A stretch of DNA of 64,000 bases, taken from JAMZMI01 sp039970095 (lineage in GTDB: Bacteria; Bacteroidota; Bacteroidia; Cytophagales; Cyclobacteriaceae). Position 1 is the first letter of the stretch. Each line of letters begins with the position of its first letter. The DNA is taken from positions 1-64,000 of the forward strand of contig JBDVMP010000062.1 in assembly GCA_039970095.1 (NCBI GenBank). The letters run 5' to 3'. This document shows positions 8,603 through 16,580 of the stretch, piece by piece. The translations under genes were made by a program, and so were the position numbers. The notes under the pieces are model-generated. The model did no database searches. It was not told where the DNA came from and saw nothing but the letters and a program-made list of their open reading frames with translations.

Positions 8603-10842
8603 GATACAAGGAAACCATATTTGCCATCGTGTTTATGGCACTGTTAAGCTCAGAAGGGAAAACACAAACCATCCCGGCAAAAGGAGTTATAGCAACGGAT
8701 GAATTAGTGAACTACCTGAAACCAGAAGTTCGAAATGAATTGAGCAGTTCGGACAAAGCATCACTTGCCGGGTACTTTAGAGAGCAATTCTCTGAGCGTT
8801 TTTTCTATGATCATAAGACCTTTGATCAAAGGCTCATACATTATAATTCAGTATATAAAAATCAAGATAGTCATCAAAAGAGGGCGTTGGATCATATCGG
8901 AAAATACAATGATTCTACCCTTTGGAAACTACCTTTCAACTATCTGAATGGAGAGCCGGTCAATGCCTATGCCCTGCGCCATCTGGCCCGGCAACATAAG
9001 ATGGTGGACATAGCCTTGCACTATTTTAATTCCGGAAAAGACCCACAATACATTCAATATTTTGAGAATCAAATGCGGTCTTTGAACGCAGCGCTCCATG
9101 CAGATGCCTATGAGAAAATAGAAGATGGTAATGGCGTTTATGAGGCTTTTCGGTCAGGATACAGAGTCCTCAATTGGCTTTGGATACATAATATGTTTGT
9201 GAATGCAGAGGAGTATTCAGACGAAGATCAGCTCGTGACGATTGCCACTTTGCTCCAGCATGGACAGCATTTGTACGAAAGAAATGCAAAGTTTAATTCT
9301 GGAAATCATCAAACCAGGGGCGTTTCAGCACTGGCTATGCTTTCGATTCTGCTGCGCGATTTTGAGGGCACAGATTTGTGGTATGAGCGCGCTATGCTCC
9401 GATTAGGTGAGCATCTGGATAAGGAGATCAATGGTGATGGATTTCAGTTTGAGCGATCGGTTCACTACCACATGAGTGATATCAACAACTATTTTTACGT
9501 CTATCAATTGGCCAAAATAAATGACATAGCAATTGATGAGGCCTGGGAAAAGAAGCTTCGTGGGCTGTTTAGCACTCTTGTGAAAATAGCTTATCCCGAT
9601 CGGTCGGCACCTGTCCTCCAGGATGATACAGAAATTCCCTGGGGAGAGACCAACGATATTTCTGGAGCTATGACATTGGGCTATTTACTTTTTGAAGATC
9701 CGGAATTTGGCTATTTCGCTACAGATAAAGTGGACGACCGGGTGTATTGGTTCCTGAGCCATGAGCAAATCAAAATGCTCGAAAATATAGAACGACAGAA
9801 ACCGGAATATGGCTCACTGGCTTTTGATGAAACCGGGTATTTCGTCATGCGTGAAGGCTGGAGCGACAAAGACATGATGATGATAGTCACAGCCGGATTG
9901 GATGATGAAAAACCCGACCATCAGCATGGTGACATGTTGGGCATACAGGCTATGGCCAATGGTCATGCCATCCTCCCTAATTATCAGGTGCGCTACTCGC
10001 TAAAAGACTTTGATTTCTTCAAAAACTCAATGGTCAAAAATGTGGCTCTGGTGGACGATGAACTTCAAGGAAAGCGATGGACTTCCAATCAAGGCGGAAG
10101 TGGTTTTGGGAAGTTTAAGGAGTTGCCTAAGCCGGAATTGATTGCGTGGAAAGTCAATGATGATTTAGATTTTTACGCTGGACGACATGATGGATTTGAA
10201 AATGTAGGAGTAGAATACTCCCGTCACGTCATATTCGTAAAAGACGATTTTTGGATCGTAAAAGACAACTTCCGGTCTGACAGTGAGCATGAATACAAAC
10301 AAGTTTGGCAAGGCCATTATACCCACGAGAACGGCTCAGACTTGCTAAGGGCCACAGCGCCGGATGCCAGCGGACATGACATCCTGCAACTCATCGAGAC
10401 TGATTCAGTGTTCAGCAATGGAACGAGAGGTAAGCATTGGAGTGTAGTCACCAAATCTGACCAAAACGAATTTAATTTTTTGACGATCATTTACCCTTAT
10501 CGGGGCTATTCCAACAGGCTGGATGAGTCAGCAAATGATTTGCAGATAGGGGAGTGGAGGTTGAATAATTCCAAGTGGGAAATTTTGGGCGAGAAGCCCA
10601 CAACCCTCAGTATGGACGGTAAGATGTATTGTTTCGAAGCTACAGGGCTGGAGCGAGAGGAGTTGAATATTCAATTTTCAGTGAAATCTGATATATATCT
10701 GGATGAAAAAGATGGTCTCATTAAAATTCAGTCCATCAGTGAAAACAGGACTGCTGTAACGGTTGTCCCGAAGAAGAAAAAGAATAAGCAATCGAAAGTG
10801 CTTGAGCCGGGAGAAGTATGGGAAATAAAATTCAGTCATTAG
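8599..10842 (+). CDS. PL17 oligoalginate lyase (heparinase II/III family)
   Basis: Exolytic alginate lyase that releases monomeric unsaturated uronate from oligoalginate. The 747-residue length is typical. A cleavable signal (about 1-22) has no Cys, so the enzyme is periplasmic. An alpha/alpha-toroid domain (about 50-390) carries the N236-H237 pair and Y290 in HYHMSD. The C-terminal heparinase II/III beta-sandwich begins near 400 with H441 and H443 in PDHQHGD. These match the Asn/His, Tyr and His positions used by PL17 enzymes. It overlaps the upstream unknown gene by 4 bases and is followed one base later by the cupin gene. The monomer it makes would be the substrate of that cupin. Confidence 0.92.
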   Translation: MRYKETIFAIVFMALLSSEGKTQTIPAKGVIATDELVNYLKPEVRNELSSSDKASLAGYFREQFSERFFYDHKTFDQRLIHYNSVYKNQDSHQKRALDHIGKYNDSTLWKLPFNYLNGEPVNAYALRHLARQHKMVDIALHYFNSGKDPQYIQYFENQMRSLNAALHADAYEKIEDGNGVYEAFRSGYRVLNWLWIHNMFVNAEEYSDEDQLVTIATLLQHGQHLYERNAKFNSGNHQTRGVSALAMLSILLRDFEGTDLWYERAMLRLGEHLDKEINGDGFQFERSVHYHMSDINNYFYVYQLAKINDIAIDEAWEKKLRGLFSTLVKIAYPDRSAPVLQDDTEIPWGETNDISGAMTLGYLLFEDPEFGYFATDKVDDRVYWFLSHEQIKMLENIERQKPEYGSLAFDETGYFVMREGWSDKDMMMIVTAGLDDEKPDHQHGDMLGIQAMANGHAILPNYQVRYSLKDFDFFKNSMVKNVALVDDELQGKRWTSNQGGSGFGKFKELPKPELIAWKVNDDLDFYAGRHDGFENVGVEYSRHVIFVKDDFWIVKDNFRSDSEHEYKQVWQGHYTHENGSDLLRATAPDASGHDILQLIETDSVFSNGTRGKHWSVVTKSDQNEFNFLTIIYPYRGYSNRLDESANDLQIGEWRLNNSKWEILGEKPTTLSMDGKMYCFEATGLEREELNIQFSVKSDIYLDEKDGLIKIQSISENRTAVTVVPKKKKNKQSKVLEPGEVWEIKFSH

Positions 10843-10843
10843 A

Positions 10844-11719
10844 ATGAAAAAACGCACGAATCATAATTTCAGGAGTAGTTTCATGTCCATTCATTTGATG
10901 CTGGGCATGATTGTTTTTTCATGTTCATCTGTTCCCGAATCACCAGGAATTGTTGTTCAGGATTTGAAAATGCAAATCCCGAAAGGCATGCCAACCTTTA
11001 CGGAGGAATTGCTGCCGGGTGAAATAGCCGATACCAAAATTGAGCACATTGCTTTTGCAGGGCCAACGGAACAAACCATCACTTTGACAGAGGGCAATGT
11101 GAACATGTTTTTATTCGTAAAAGGTGAAGGAAAACTTGTCACAGATTCTACTTATAGACTGGTTCCTGAGTCCATAGCCATTCCCATGAATGGCATTGGC
11201 AGTGTGCAGATCGAAGTGGCAGACGGTAAGGAGCTGCACTTCTTAAAGTTTACCAAAAAGCTAACAGAACAGGATTTGCAGGATATAAAAGGTTTTCCAG
11301 TTGAAAACAAATATGACCTGTTCTTTACGCGCTTTGAAGATTGTGAGCCTTATACCGAAAAGATCAAAAGCCCCAATACCATTAGCAGGACAGTGCTGCC
11401 CGCTGATATTGTTCCGCGGGTTTCGCTTGGGACAGTGGAAGCTCCGGGACCAGATGCTGTAGGAGCTCACGAGCACCCTATGTTGGATCAATTATTTCTC
11501 GGGCTTACCAACAATGATGTGGTGGTTCACGCAGACAGTGCCTCCACAGAATTCGGTGAGTATGCCTTGTTGCACATTCCCCTTGGGTCCAGTCATTGGG
11601 TGACGGTAGAGGAGGAGAAGAAAATGTACTATATGTGGATGGACTTTTTCCTAACAAAAGATGGGCAGGAATGGCTCAAAACACACAAGCCCATCACCAA
11701 AGACAAAGAGGATTACTAA
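10844..11719 (+). CDS. Two-cupin lipoprotein with KdgF-like metal site
   Basis: A 291-residue exported protein. The N-terminus has a hydrophobic stretch ending in MIVFSC (lipobox Cys about residue 27). Two cupin-like halves follow, about 40-150 and 175-280. The second has a metal-ligand set H209-E-H211, Q216 and H251. This is the HxH(x4)Q...H arrangement of KdgF-type cupins, which turn 4,5-unsaturated uronates into linear keto forms. The first half lacks this set. KdgF is normally a single-domain cytoplasmic cupin of about 110 residues, so a bicupin lipoprotein is unusual. Position directly after the PL17 enzyme fits action on its product in the periplasm. That function is inference; a pure binding or structural role is also possible. 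Confidence 0.7.
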   Translation: MKKRTNHNFRSSFMSIHLMLGMIVFSCSSVPESPGIVVQDLKMQIPKGMPTFTEELLPGEIADTKIEHIAFAGPTEQTITLTEGNVNMFLFVKGEGKLVTDSTYRLVPESIAIPMNGIGSVQIEVADGKELHFLKFTKKLTEQDLQDIKGFPVENKYDLFFTRFEDCEPYTEKIKSPNTISRTVLPADIVPRVSLGTVEAPGPDAVGAHEHPMLDQLFLGLTNNDVVVHADSASTEFGEYALLHIPLGSSHWVTVEEEKKMYYMWMDFFLTKDGQEWLKTHKPITKDKEDY

Positions 11720-11866
11720 TCCATGCAATGATGAAACCTAATAAGTCAAAAATCTCTATAAAGCTAAATCCAGCGGCGACAGTGTTTGCTGCTGAGAGTT
11801 ATAAAAATGGCTCGTAATGAGGCACGCTTCGGTAGGGCTACTTGATAAAATTATAACCCAAATAGA

Positions 11867-12964
11867 ATGAAAATGAAAAGTATCACAACACTATCAATGT
11901 TATTGATGTTGAGCATTTTGCTGACACTCAATAGTTGCTCCACCCAGAGCAATAAATCTACGCAGGAAGTATCCGATAAAACCGAAAAGACTGTTTACGC
12001 CAGCGATGTTATTCCATTTTTTGATCATTGGAATTTGATTCTGGGCGATGGTTCCAATGTCGGCCAGCCGATTGATTTTGAGCATGAAGATTTCTTTTAT
12101 ACCGTCAGCGAAGGTGAAAGCAATTGGGTGGTTTTTAAATCTCCCAATGCCGGAAATACCCACGGCACCTCCAATAACACCAGGACAGAATTAGCCCAGC
12201 TAAAAAAATGGTCTCCAATGACGGATGCTAAATTGACAGCTACTCTCAAGGTGAAAAACGTTTCAGCTTCGGGAGATGCTCGTGTGGCATCTACACATTC
12301 AGTTGTTGTCGGTCAGATTCATAGTGCCGATGGTCATGAGAATGAACCACTGAAAATCTTTTACAAGATATTTCCAGGACATTCAAAAGGCTCTGTTTTT
12401 TGGCACTACGAAATCAACACGGCAGGGGATGATAATTCCGGAAGATGGGATTTTTCGAGTGCCGTATGGGGAAATGATTTTTCCGTGGTTGGATCTGATC
12501 AAAATACCTACCCAGATGAACCTGAAGATGGTATTGCTTTAGGTGAAGAGTTTAGCTATGAAATAGAGGTTAAGGATGGTATGATGTATCTGACCTTCAC
12601 CAGCGAAGGTCATGAAACCCGCAAATTCACGAAAAATCTAATTGAGTCTGAGTATGCTACTGCTGCCGATATACCGGAGCAAACCCAAAACATATTTGTC
12701 CCAAGAGGCCGGGATGGAGTGGAGCGTGCCGAAGCGTACACAGGTGAAGGCCTGTTTTTTAAGTTAGGATGTTACAACCAAACCAATGGAAAGTCTCCTG
12801 AAGAAAATCAGAACTGGTGTTCCGGAGCGGAGACATTTGGAGGCGATATTCAAAAACAATACGAAACCGGAAATTACGCGGAGGTTTGGTTCAAAACGGG
12901 AAGCATCTATGTAAGTGATGACGCTTATTCTAATGAAGGTTATTTCACTAAAAATGATCACTAA
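11867..12964 (+). CDS. PL7-family alginate lyase, lipoprotein
   Basis: Endo-type alginate lyase with the beta-jelly-roll fold. It has 365 residues and an N-terminal lipoprotein signal (Cys in LNSC, about residue 24). The three PL7 signatures are present in order: R106-T-E-L109, the catalytic Q150-I-H152, and the C-terminal Y303-N-Q305 motif (consensus YFKAGxYNQ, here KLGCYNQ). The Ile in QIH is usually associated with guluronate-containing substrates; this is family knowledge, not proof. A 147-base gap without a gene separates it from the cupin. It probably works at the cell surface alongside the two PL6 enzymes. Confidence 0.93.
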   Translation: MKMKSITTLSMLLMLSILLTLNSCSTQSNKSTQEVSDKTEKTVYASDVIPFFDHWNLILGDGSNVGQPIDFEHEDFFYTVSEGESNWVVFKSPNAGNTHGTSNNTRTELAQLKKWSPMTDAKLTATLKVKNVSASGDARVASTHSVVVGQIHSADGHENEPLKIFYKIFPGHSKGSVFWHYEINTAGDDNSGRWDFSSAVWGNDFSVVGSDQNTYPDEPEDGIALGEEFSYEIEVKDGMMYLTFTSEGHETRKFTKNLIESEYATAADIPEQTQNIFVPRGRDGVERAEAYTGEGLFFKLGCYNQTNGKSPEENQNWCSGAETFGGDIQKQYETGNYAEVWFKTGSIYVSDDAYSNEGYFTKNDH

Positions 12965-13092
12965 GCTTGAAGGAGCACAGGCGCACATCAACCGTTATCG
13001 AATCGCTTGAAATGTGAAAAATGGTAGATAGCAGTTGACACCCTGATACCAGAAGGTCAGTTGAACAGTTTAAAGTCTATGAAAAAAGGATC

Positions 13093-14325
13093 ATGAAAAA
13101 ATTTATAAAATTCTTGCTGTCCTTCGGGCCTGGCATATTTGCAATAGGGTACACCATTGGTACTGGCAGTGTCACATCCATGATTGTGGCTGGAAACGGG
13201 TTTGGTATGGATTTGCTTTGGGTGCTGTTCTTTAGCTGCCTTTTTTCGGGTGTCCTGATATACGTTTCCGGTACTTACTACCTCTCCACAGGCGAGACAG
13301 CCCTCTTTGCTGTGCGCAATCATCTCCCTTTTGGGAAAATCATAGCCATAGCCATCATCATTGCTGTGGGTATAGGGCAATGGAATTCGCTGATTGGCAT
13401 CTTGGGAATTACCTCTAATGTGGTTTTTGAAATACTGGTGATTAATTTCCCCGGCTTAGCAGGAAGTAAATACGAAGTTGTTCTTGGTCTGGCCATACTG
13501 ATTATAGGGATTTTTTACCTGCTCCTGATCAAGGGCAATTATACCTTGTTTGAAAAAGTGCTTGCCATTTTTGTTTCTCTCATGGGTCTATCATTTGTGT
13601 TTACGCTACTTTTTGTATTCCCTCAGCCTACAGAGATCATCATGGGACTGATACCAAAAATCCCGAAAGTGGAAGGTGCAGGAATCTTGATTGCTGCATT
13701 TGTGGGTACCACCATGGCGGCAGCTACATTTCTGTCCAGGCCGCTTTTTATCCAGGGAAAAGGATGGACAAAAGCTGATTATAACGTCCAAAAAAATGAT
13801 TCCATAATAGCGGCATTGTTGATTTTCACGATAAGTGGTTCAATCATGGCCGTGGCAAGTGGAAGTCTCTATGGAAGCGGAAAAGAAATTACCAATGTTT
13901 TGGATATGTCAGGAGCATTGGAACCATCGGTAGGGAAGTTTGCCGTCAGTATCTTCTTTGCTGGCACCTTGAGCGCGGGGCTGTCTTCTATTTTTCCTTG
14001 TTTGATGATTGTTCCATTGATGCTTGGTGATTACAATGCTGGGAAACTGGATGTGCACTCGAAAAGATTCAAAATTGTAACCGGAATCGCCAGCGTGCTA
14101 GCGTTGAGTGTTCCGGTTTTTGGGTTCAACCCAATTCAGGGTCAGATATTTACTCAGGTTTTCAATGTGTTTGCATTACCACTTGTGGTGGTGTCCTTTT
14201 TGGTTCTTTGGAACAGAAAGAACTCGGGACTTCCAAAGGGTAGATGGATTACCAATTTGGTGATGGTGGGAGCGTTTGTCTTCTCCTTGATCATCATGAT
14301 AAATGGGCTGCAGGATATTTTTTAA
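13093..14325 (+). CDS. Divergent Nramp-family membrane transporter
   Basis: A 410-residue polytopic membrane protein with about 11 predicted hydrophobic segments, beginning FGPGIFAIGYTIGTG and ending with the Nramp-like QVFNVFALPLVVVSFL segment. The overall pattern matches Nramp/MntH (COG1914). The hallmark metal site is altered: the TM1 DPGN motif is replaced by sequence around GTGS (residues 23-26). The TM6 MPHN region reads TTMAAATFLSRP (206-217), keeping at most the Met. It lies between the PL7 lyase and gluconokinase. A substrate other than Mn2+/Fe2+ is plausible, for example an uptake role in uronate metabolism, but this is inference. It could still move a different divalent ion such as the Ca2+ released from alginate gels. 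Confidence 0.75.
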   Translation: MKKFIKFLLSFGPGIFAIGYTIGTGSVTSMIVAGNGFGMDLLWVLFFSCLFSGVLIYVSGTYYLSTGETALFAVRNHLPFGKIIAIAIIIAVGIGQWNSLIGILGITSNVVFEILVINFPGLAGSKYEVVLGLAILIIGIFYLLLIKGNYTLFEKVLAIFVSLMGLSFVFTLLFVFPQPTEIIMGLIPKIPKVEGAGILIAAFVGTTMAAATFLSRPLFIQGKGWTKADYNVQKNDSIIAALLIFTISGSIMAVASGSLYGSGKEITNVLDMSGALEPSVGKFAVSIFFAGTLSAGLSSIFPCLMIVPLMLGDYNAGKLDVHSKRFKIVTGIASVLALSVPVFGFNPIQGQIFTQVFNVFALPLVVVSFLVLWNRKNSGLPKGRWITNLVMVGAFVFSLIIMINGLQDIF

Positions 14326-14348
14326 GAAAGAATATTAAGGAGATAGCT

Positions 14349-14834
14349 ATGGTTTACATTGTATGTGGCGTGTCTGGAACAGGCAAAACAACGATAGGAA
14401 AGATTCTGGCCAGCCAGCTCGATGTGCCGTTCTATGATGCTGATGACTTTCATTCAGAAAACAATATCAAGAAAATGCAGAGTGGCACTCCTCTGGATGA
14501 TTCGGATAGAATCAATTGGCTGAAAACACTTTCGACAAAAATTATGGGTTGGGAAAGAGACAATGGAGCAGTGCTGGCTTGCTCTGCACTAAATGAGGGT
14601 TATAGACAGTTACTCGTATCCAATGCGGAAACTTCGGTTCGTTGGATTGTGCTTGAAGGAGATAAAGAAGTGATATTAGAAAGGATGGAGGCACGAAAAG
14701 GTCATTTCTTTGATGCCAAAATGCTTAATTCACAATTTGAGATTTATAAGCGACCAAATTATGGATTGATCCTGGATGTGTCCGAACCTCCAAATGAATT
14801 GATCGAAAAAATATTCAGGGAGATCAATACCTAA
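14349..14834 (+). CDS. gntK: Gluconokinase
   Basis: Small P-loop kinase of the GntK/IdnK type that phosphorylates D-gluconate to 6-phosphogluconate. It has 161 residues from the ATG at 14349, which has an AAGGAG site about 6 bases upstream. An upstream in-frame start would run into the transporter and give a non-homologous N-terminus. The Walker A is GVSGTGKTT (about residues 7-15), followed by the family motifs DADDFH, GTPLDDSDR and ACSALNEGYR. As last gene of the alginate cluster it would feed 6-phosphogluconate into the Entner-Doudoroff or pentose-phosphate route. The true substrate here might be another aldonate made from alginate. Confidence 0.88.
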   Translation: MVYIVCGVSGTGKTTIGKILASQLDVPFYDADDFHSENNIKKMQSGTPLDDSDRINWLKTLSTKIMGWERDNGAVLACSALNEGYRQLLVSNAETSVRWIVLEGDKEVILERMEARKGHFFDAKMLNSQFEIYKRPNYGLILDVSEPPNELIEKIFREINT

Positions 14835-14872
14835 GAACCCAACTGCTTCCGAAGGTACAGCAGCGACGCGCT

Positions 14873-14947
14873 TTTGCAAAGCGTGCCCATTTGTCTATGT
14901 ATTTGCAATGCAACTAATACCGATTAGTAATCGGTACCATTGAAATC
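14873..14947. repeat. 75-bp palindromic repeat, copy A
   Basis: Differs at only two positions from 16059-16133; a diverged partial copy is at 17144-17200. It contains a perfect 19-nt palindrome (TACCGATTAGTAATCGGTA, 14918-14936). A dispersed palindromic element of this size in intergenic DNA is REP-like. Confidence 0.85.
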
Positions 14948-15037
14948 ACCGAACCGGGGAAGCCGAACATTGGAAGTGCAGCAGTGCTATTGACTATAGT
15001 GGAGGAAATGGTTTGATAAAAATTGACTTTCTTGGAT

Positions 15038-15070
15038 AAGGAACGAGCTAAAAGCTCGCATCAGCTAGGG
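15038..15070. repeat. 33-bp REP-like repeat, copy 1
   Basis: Matches 16334-16366 with a single mismatch. Its core is the hairpin CGAGCTAAAAGCTCG (15044-15058), followed by the tail CAGCTAGGG. It resembles a REP of the kind mobilised by RAYT transposases; a RAYT fragment lies beside the second copy. Confidence 0.8.
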
Positions 15071-15181
15071 AAGATAGCGCCTACAGTCGGACCTTCATAC
15101 CTAATGCAACGAGTTTAACGGTTGGAGATAGTACTATGGATGTTAATGAAATACCTTAGAGTATCTTTGACAGAATATTGG

Positions 15182-15943
15182 ATGAATAAAATTCGAATTG
15201 TTTGGTTTACTTCTTTACTGTTTGGGATTAGCTGTAGTGGTATCAATCACAATCATAGTAAGGAGACAAAAGAGGAAATTTCAAGATTTACACCTGAAGG
15301 GTTTAATTCACATCTTTTGGATTTGGATTCTTTAGAAGTGGCCATATTGAAAGAAAGTGTTGATACTCAGAGTGGAAACTTGAATGGTAAAATCATAGAA
15401 TTTACAGAAAAAGGAGATACCATATTTATTGGTGAATATAAAAATGGAAAAAGAGACGGACAGTTTAGTTTTTTCGCAAATAATGTCTTAGTTGAAGAAG
15501 TGCTCTACCAAAATGATATAAAAAATGGATTTAAACGTAATTATGATACGCTTGGTAGATTGAGAGAATTTGGATTTTATAAAGAAGGAGATCTCGTTTA
15601 TTATAAATCAATAAGTGAGGATAATAGATTCGAACGGTCTTTGATGACAGGAATTGCAGCTGGAAAAATTATAGGAAGCAAGGATGTTCAAGTAAACGAC
15701 ACAATTATGTTCAATTATAAAGTGGAGTATACAATTTTAGACCCTCCATCTTTTCTTTTTACTCTGATACTTAATAATGATACGATTGAAACTATCAGGA
15801 TATATGATTTAACCTATTCGGTTGCACTTCATGGATTTAAGAAGGGTTCTAATAATTTGAAACTTTTTGTAAAGGAAATTGATTCAGCCAGCAACTTTTA
15901 TACTGGGGAAACTTACTTTGAACATACATTTAATGCAAGGTAA
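15182..15943 (+). CDS. MORN/YwqK-type repeat lipoprotein
   Basis: A 253-residue lipoprotein starting at the ATG at 15182; an in-frame upstream start would place about 20 extra residues before the signal peptide. The lipobox is FGISC (Cys about residue 18). The middle (about 65-125) has MORN-2/YwqK-like strands such as GEYKNGKRDGQF and NDIKNGF. The C-terminal 100 residues look like a beta-rich domain with no recognised motif. The gene is much more AT-rich than the alginate genes, and an Rhs core fragment begins 8 bases after its stop. YwqK-type proteins are often annotated as antitoxins or immunity proteins, so an orphan immunity role is possible but unproven. Confidence 0.75.
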   Translation: MNKIRIVWFTSLLFGISCSGINHNHSKETKEEISRFTPEGFNSHLLDLDSLEVAILKESVDTQSGNLNGKIIEFTEKGDTIFIGEYKNGKRDGQFSFFANNVLVEEVLYQNDIKNGFKRNYDTLGRLREFGFYKEGDLVYYKSISEDNRFERSLMTGIAAGKIIGSKDVQVNDTIMFNYKVEYTILDPPSFLFTLILNNDTIETIRIYDLTYSVALHGFKKGSNNLKLFVKEIDSASNFYTGETYFEHTFNAR

Positions 15944-15951
15944 AAGGGTAA

Positions 15952-16065
15952 GGTCCCTATCCCTTCGGGCTCTCCTTTAACTCCTACTATGGAGGTATAG
16001 AAAACAAGTACAAATACAATGGCAAAGAGCATCAGAAGGAAACGGGCTGGTATGACTATTTGTAA
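15952..16065 (+). pseudogene. Rhs repeat-core fragment
   Basis: A 37-codon reading frame reads GPYPFGLSFNSY... followed by NKYKYNGKEHQKETGWYDY and then a stop. This is the highly conserved Rhs core (PFGL...NKYKYNGKE...GWYDYGARxYD) of Bacteroidota Rhs proteins. It is preceded in frame by a stop (15949-15951) and ends just where the 75-bp repeat begins, so both ends have been lost. It is a remnant of an Rhs polymorphic-toxin gene. Confidence 0.88.
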
Positions 16066-16133
16066 AGCGTGCCCATTTGTATATGTATTTGCAATGCAAC
16101 TAATACCGATTAGTAATCGGTACCATTGAAATC
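16059..16133. repeat. 75-bp palindromic repeat, copy B
   Basis: Nearly identical to copy A (14873-14947), including the 19-nt palindrome at 16104-16122. Its left edge overlaps the end of the Rhs fragment, indicating insertion into or next to the Rhs gene. Confidence 0.85.
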
Positions 16134-16144
16134 CCCCGCTACCG

Positions 16145-16159
16145 CGAGCATTCTGCTCG
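16145..16159. repeat. REP-like hairpin upstream of RAYT fragment
   Basis: Perfect hairpin CGAGCATTCTGCTCG (6-bp stem, TTC loop) followed by TGGG. Its stem is nearly the same as the CGAGCT..AGCTCG hairpin on the other side of the RAYT fragment, so the transposase remnant is flanked by related REP hairpins. Confidence 0.6.
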
Positions 16160-16255
16160 TGGGTTATCCATTACTTTTATGTAAAACCGCTAGGAGATCC
16201 GTACCTTATGTGTGAGACAAGAAAGGGCATTGCACGAATACGTTATTTTTGTTTC

Positions 16256-16324
16256 ATGAGCGGAAACTATAAATTTCACAATCCTGAAGGTGATTATTTT
16301 GTCAGTTTTGCCATCGCAAACTGA
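16256..16324 (+). pseudogene. RAYT (REP-associated tyrosine transposase) N-terminal remnant
   Basis: Twenty-two codons from an ATG read MSGNYKFHNPEGDYFVSFAI then Ala-Asn-stop. This is the conserved start of Bacteroidota Y1/RAYT transposases (MSxKYKFHNPEGxYFVSFAVxxW), with the sequence stopping where the Trp-Ile-Asp segment should follow. The HUH catalytic part is missing, so it is a truncated pseudogene. It sits between two REP-like hairpins. Confidence 0.8.
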
Positions 16325-16333
16325 TTTTATTTA

Positions 16334-16366
16334 AAGGAACGAGCTAAAAGCTCGCACCAGCTAGGG
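16334..16366. repeat. 33-bp REP-like repeat, copy 2
   Basis: One mismatch to 15038-15070; hairpin CGAGCTAAAAGCTCG at 16340-16354. Directly downstream of the RAYT remnant. Confidence 0.8.
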
Positions 16367-16379
16367 GCTTATAAGAGCT

Positions 16380-16580
16380 ATGACAGAAGTTCCGGAAAAT
16401 GCGGAAAAAATGGAAAGCACAAAGACTGGAGTAATAAGAAACACAAAGCATGTATTGAAGGAACGTGTAAAAGCAATTATGACAGAGCTGATGTTTTTGG
16501 GTGTTCCAAGAGAAAAAATGGATGAAGGTGATCCGGTGTTTGATTCGGATGAACCGGGATTTCAAATTGACTTTGAGTAA
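16380..16580 (+). CDS. Small hypothetical reading frame (possible Rhs-tip remnant)
   Basis: A 66-codon frame ending ...DEPGFQIDFE, its stop overlapping the next ATG by one base (TAATG), which suggests translational coupling. The sequence has no family I recognise. Another frame through its first two thirds (16372-16524) is open and Cys/Lys-rich, so a frameshift or non-coding status is possible. Placement just upstream of a small secreted protein, near Rhs debris, would fit the end of an Rhs C-terminal tip followed by its partner gene; this is speculation. Confidence 0.3.
   Translation: MTEVPENAEKMESTKTGVIRNTKHVLKERVKAIMTELMFLGVPREKMDEGDPVFDSDEPGFQIDFE

Larger units (their letters stand above)
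14835..15181. other. 347-base region without an intact gene; decayed repeat DNA
   Basis: No convincing gene. It holds one copy of the 75-bp palindromic repeat and one 33-bp REP-like repeat, annotated separately. An open stretch at 14959-15039 (ends ...NGLIKIDFLG then stop) looks like the tail of a coding sequence but has no start and no recognisable homology. The segment marks the boundary between the alginate cluster and the mobile-DNA patch. Confidence 0.6.
16134..16379. other. Gap between repeat copy B and the next small reading frame
   Basis: Contains the hairpin at 16145-16159, the RAYT fragment at 16256-16324 and the REP copy at 16334-16366. A TATTTTTG element (16243-16250) just before the RAYT ATG fits the TAnnTTTG promoter pattern. 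No other feature seen. Confidence 0.5.

Noticed and set aside
13093..14325. Ordinary gluconate permease (GntP type) from its place next to gluconokinase
   Set aside because: The sequence pattern is Nramp-like (GPG start, VFNVFALPLVV end), not GntP.
14959..15039. Open stretch ending NGLIKIDFLG and a stop
   Set aside because: Resembles a gene tail but lacks a start and recognisable homology; kept only as a remark on the gap.
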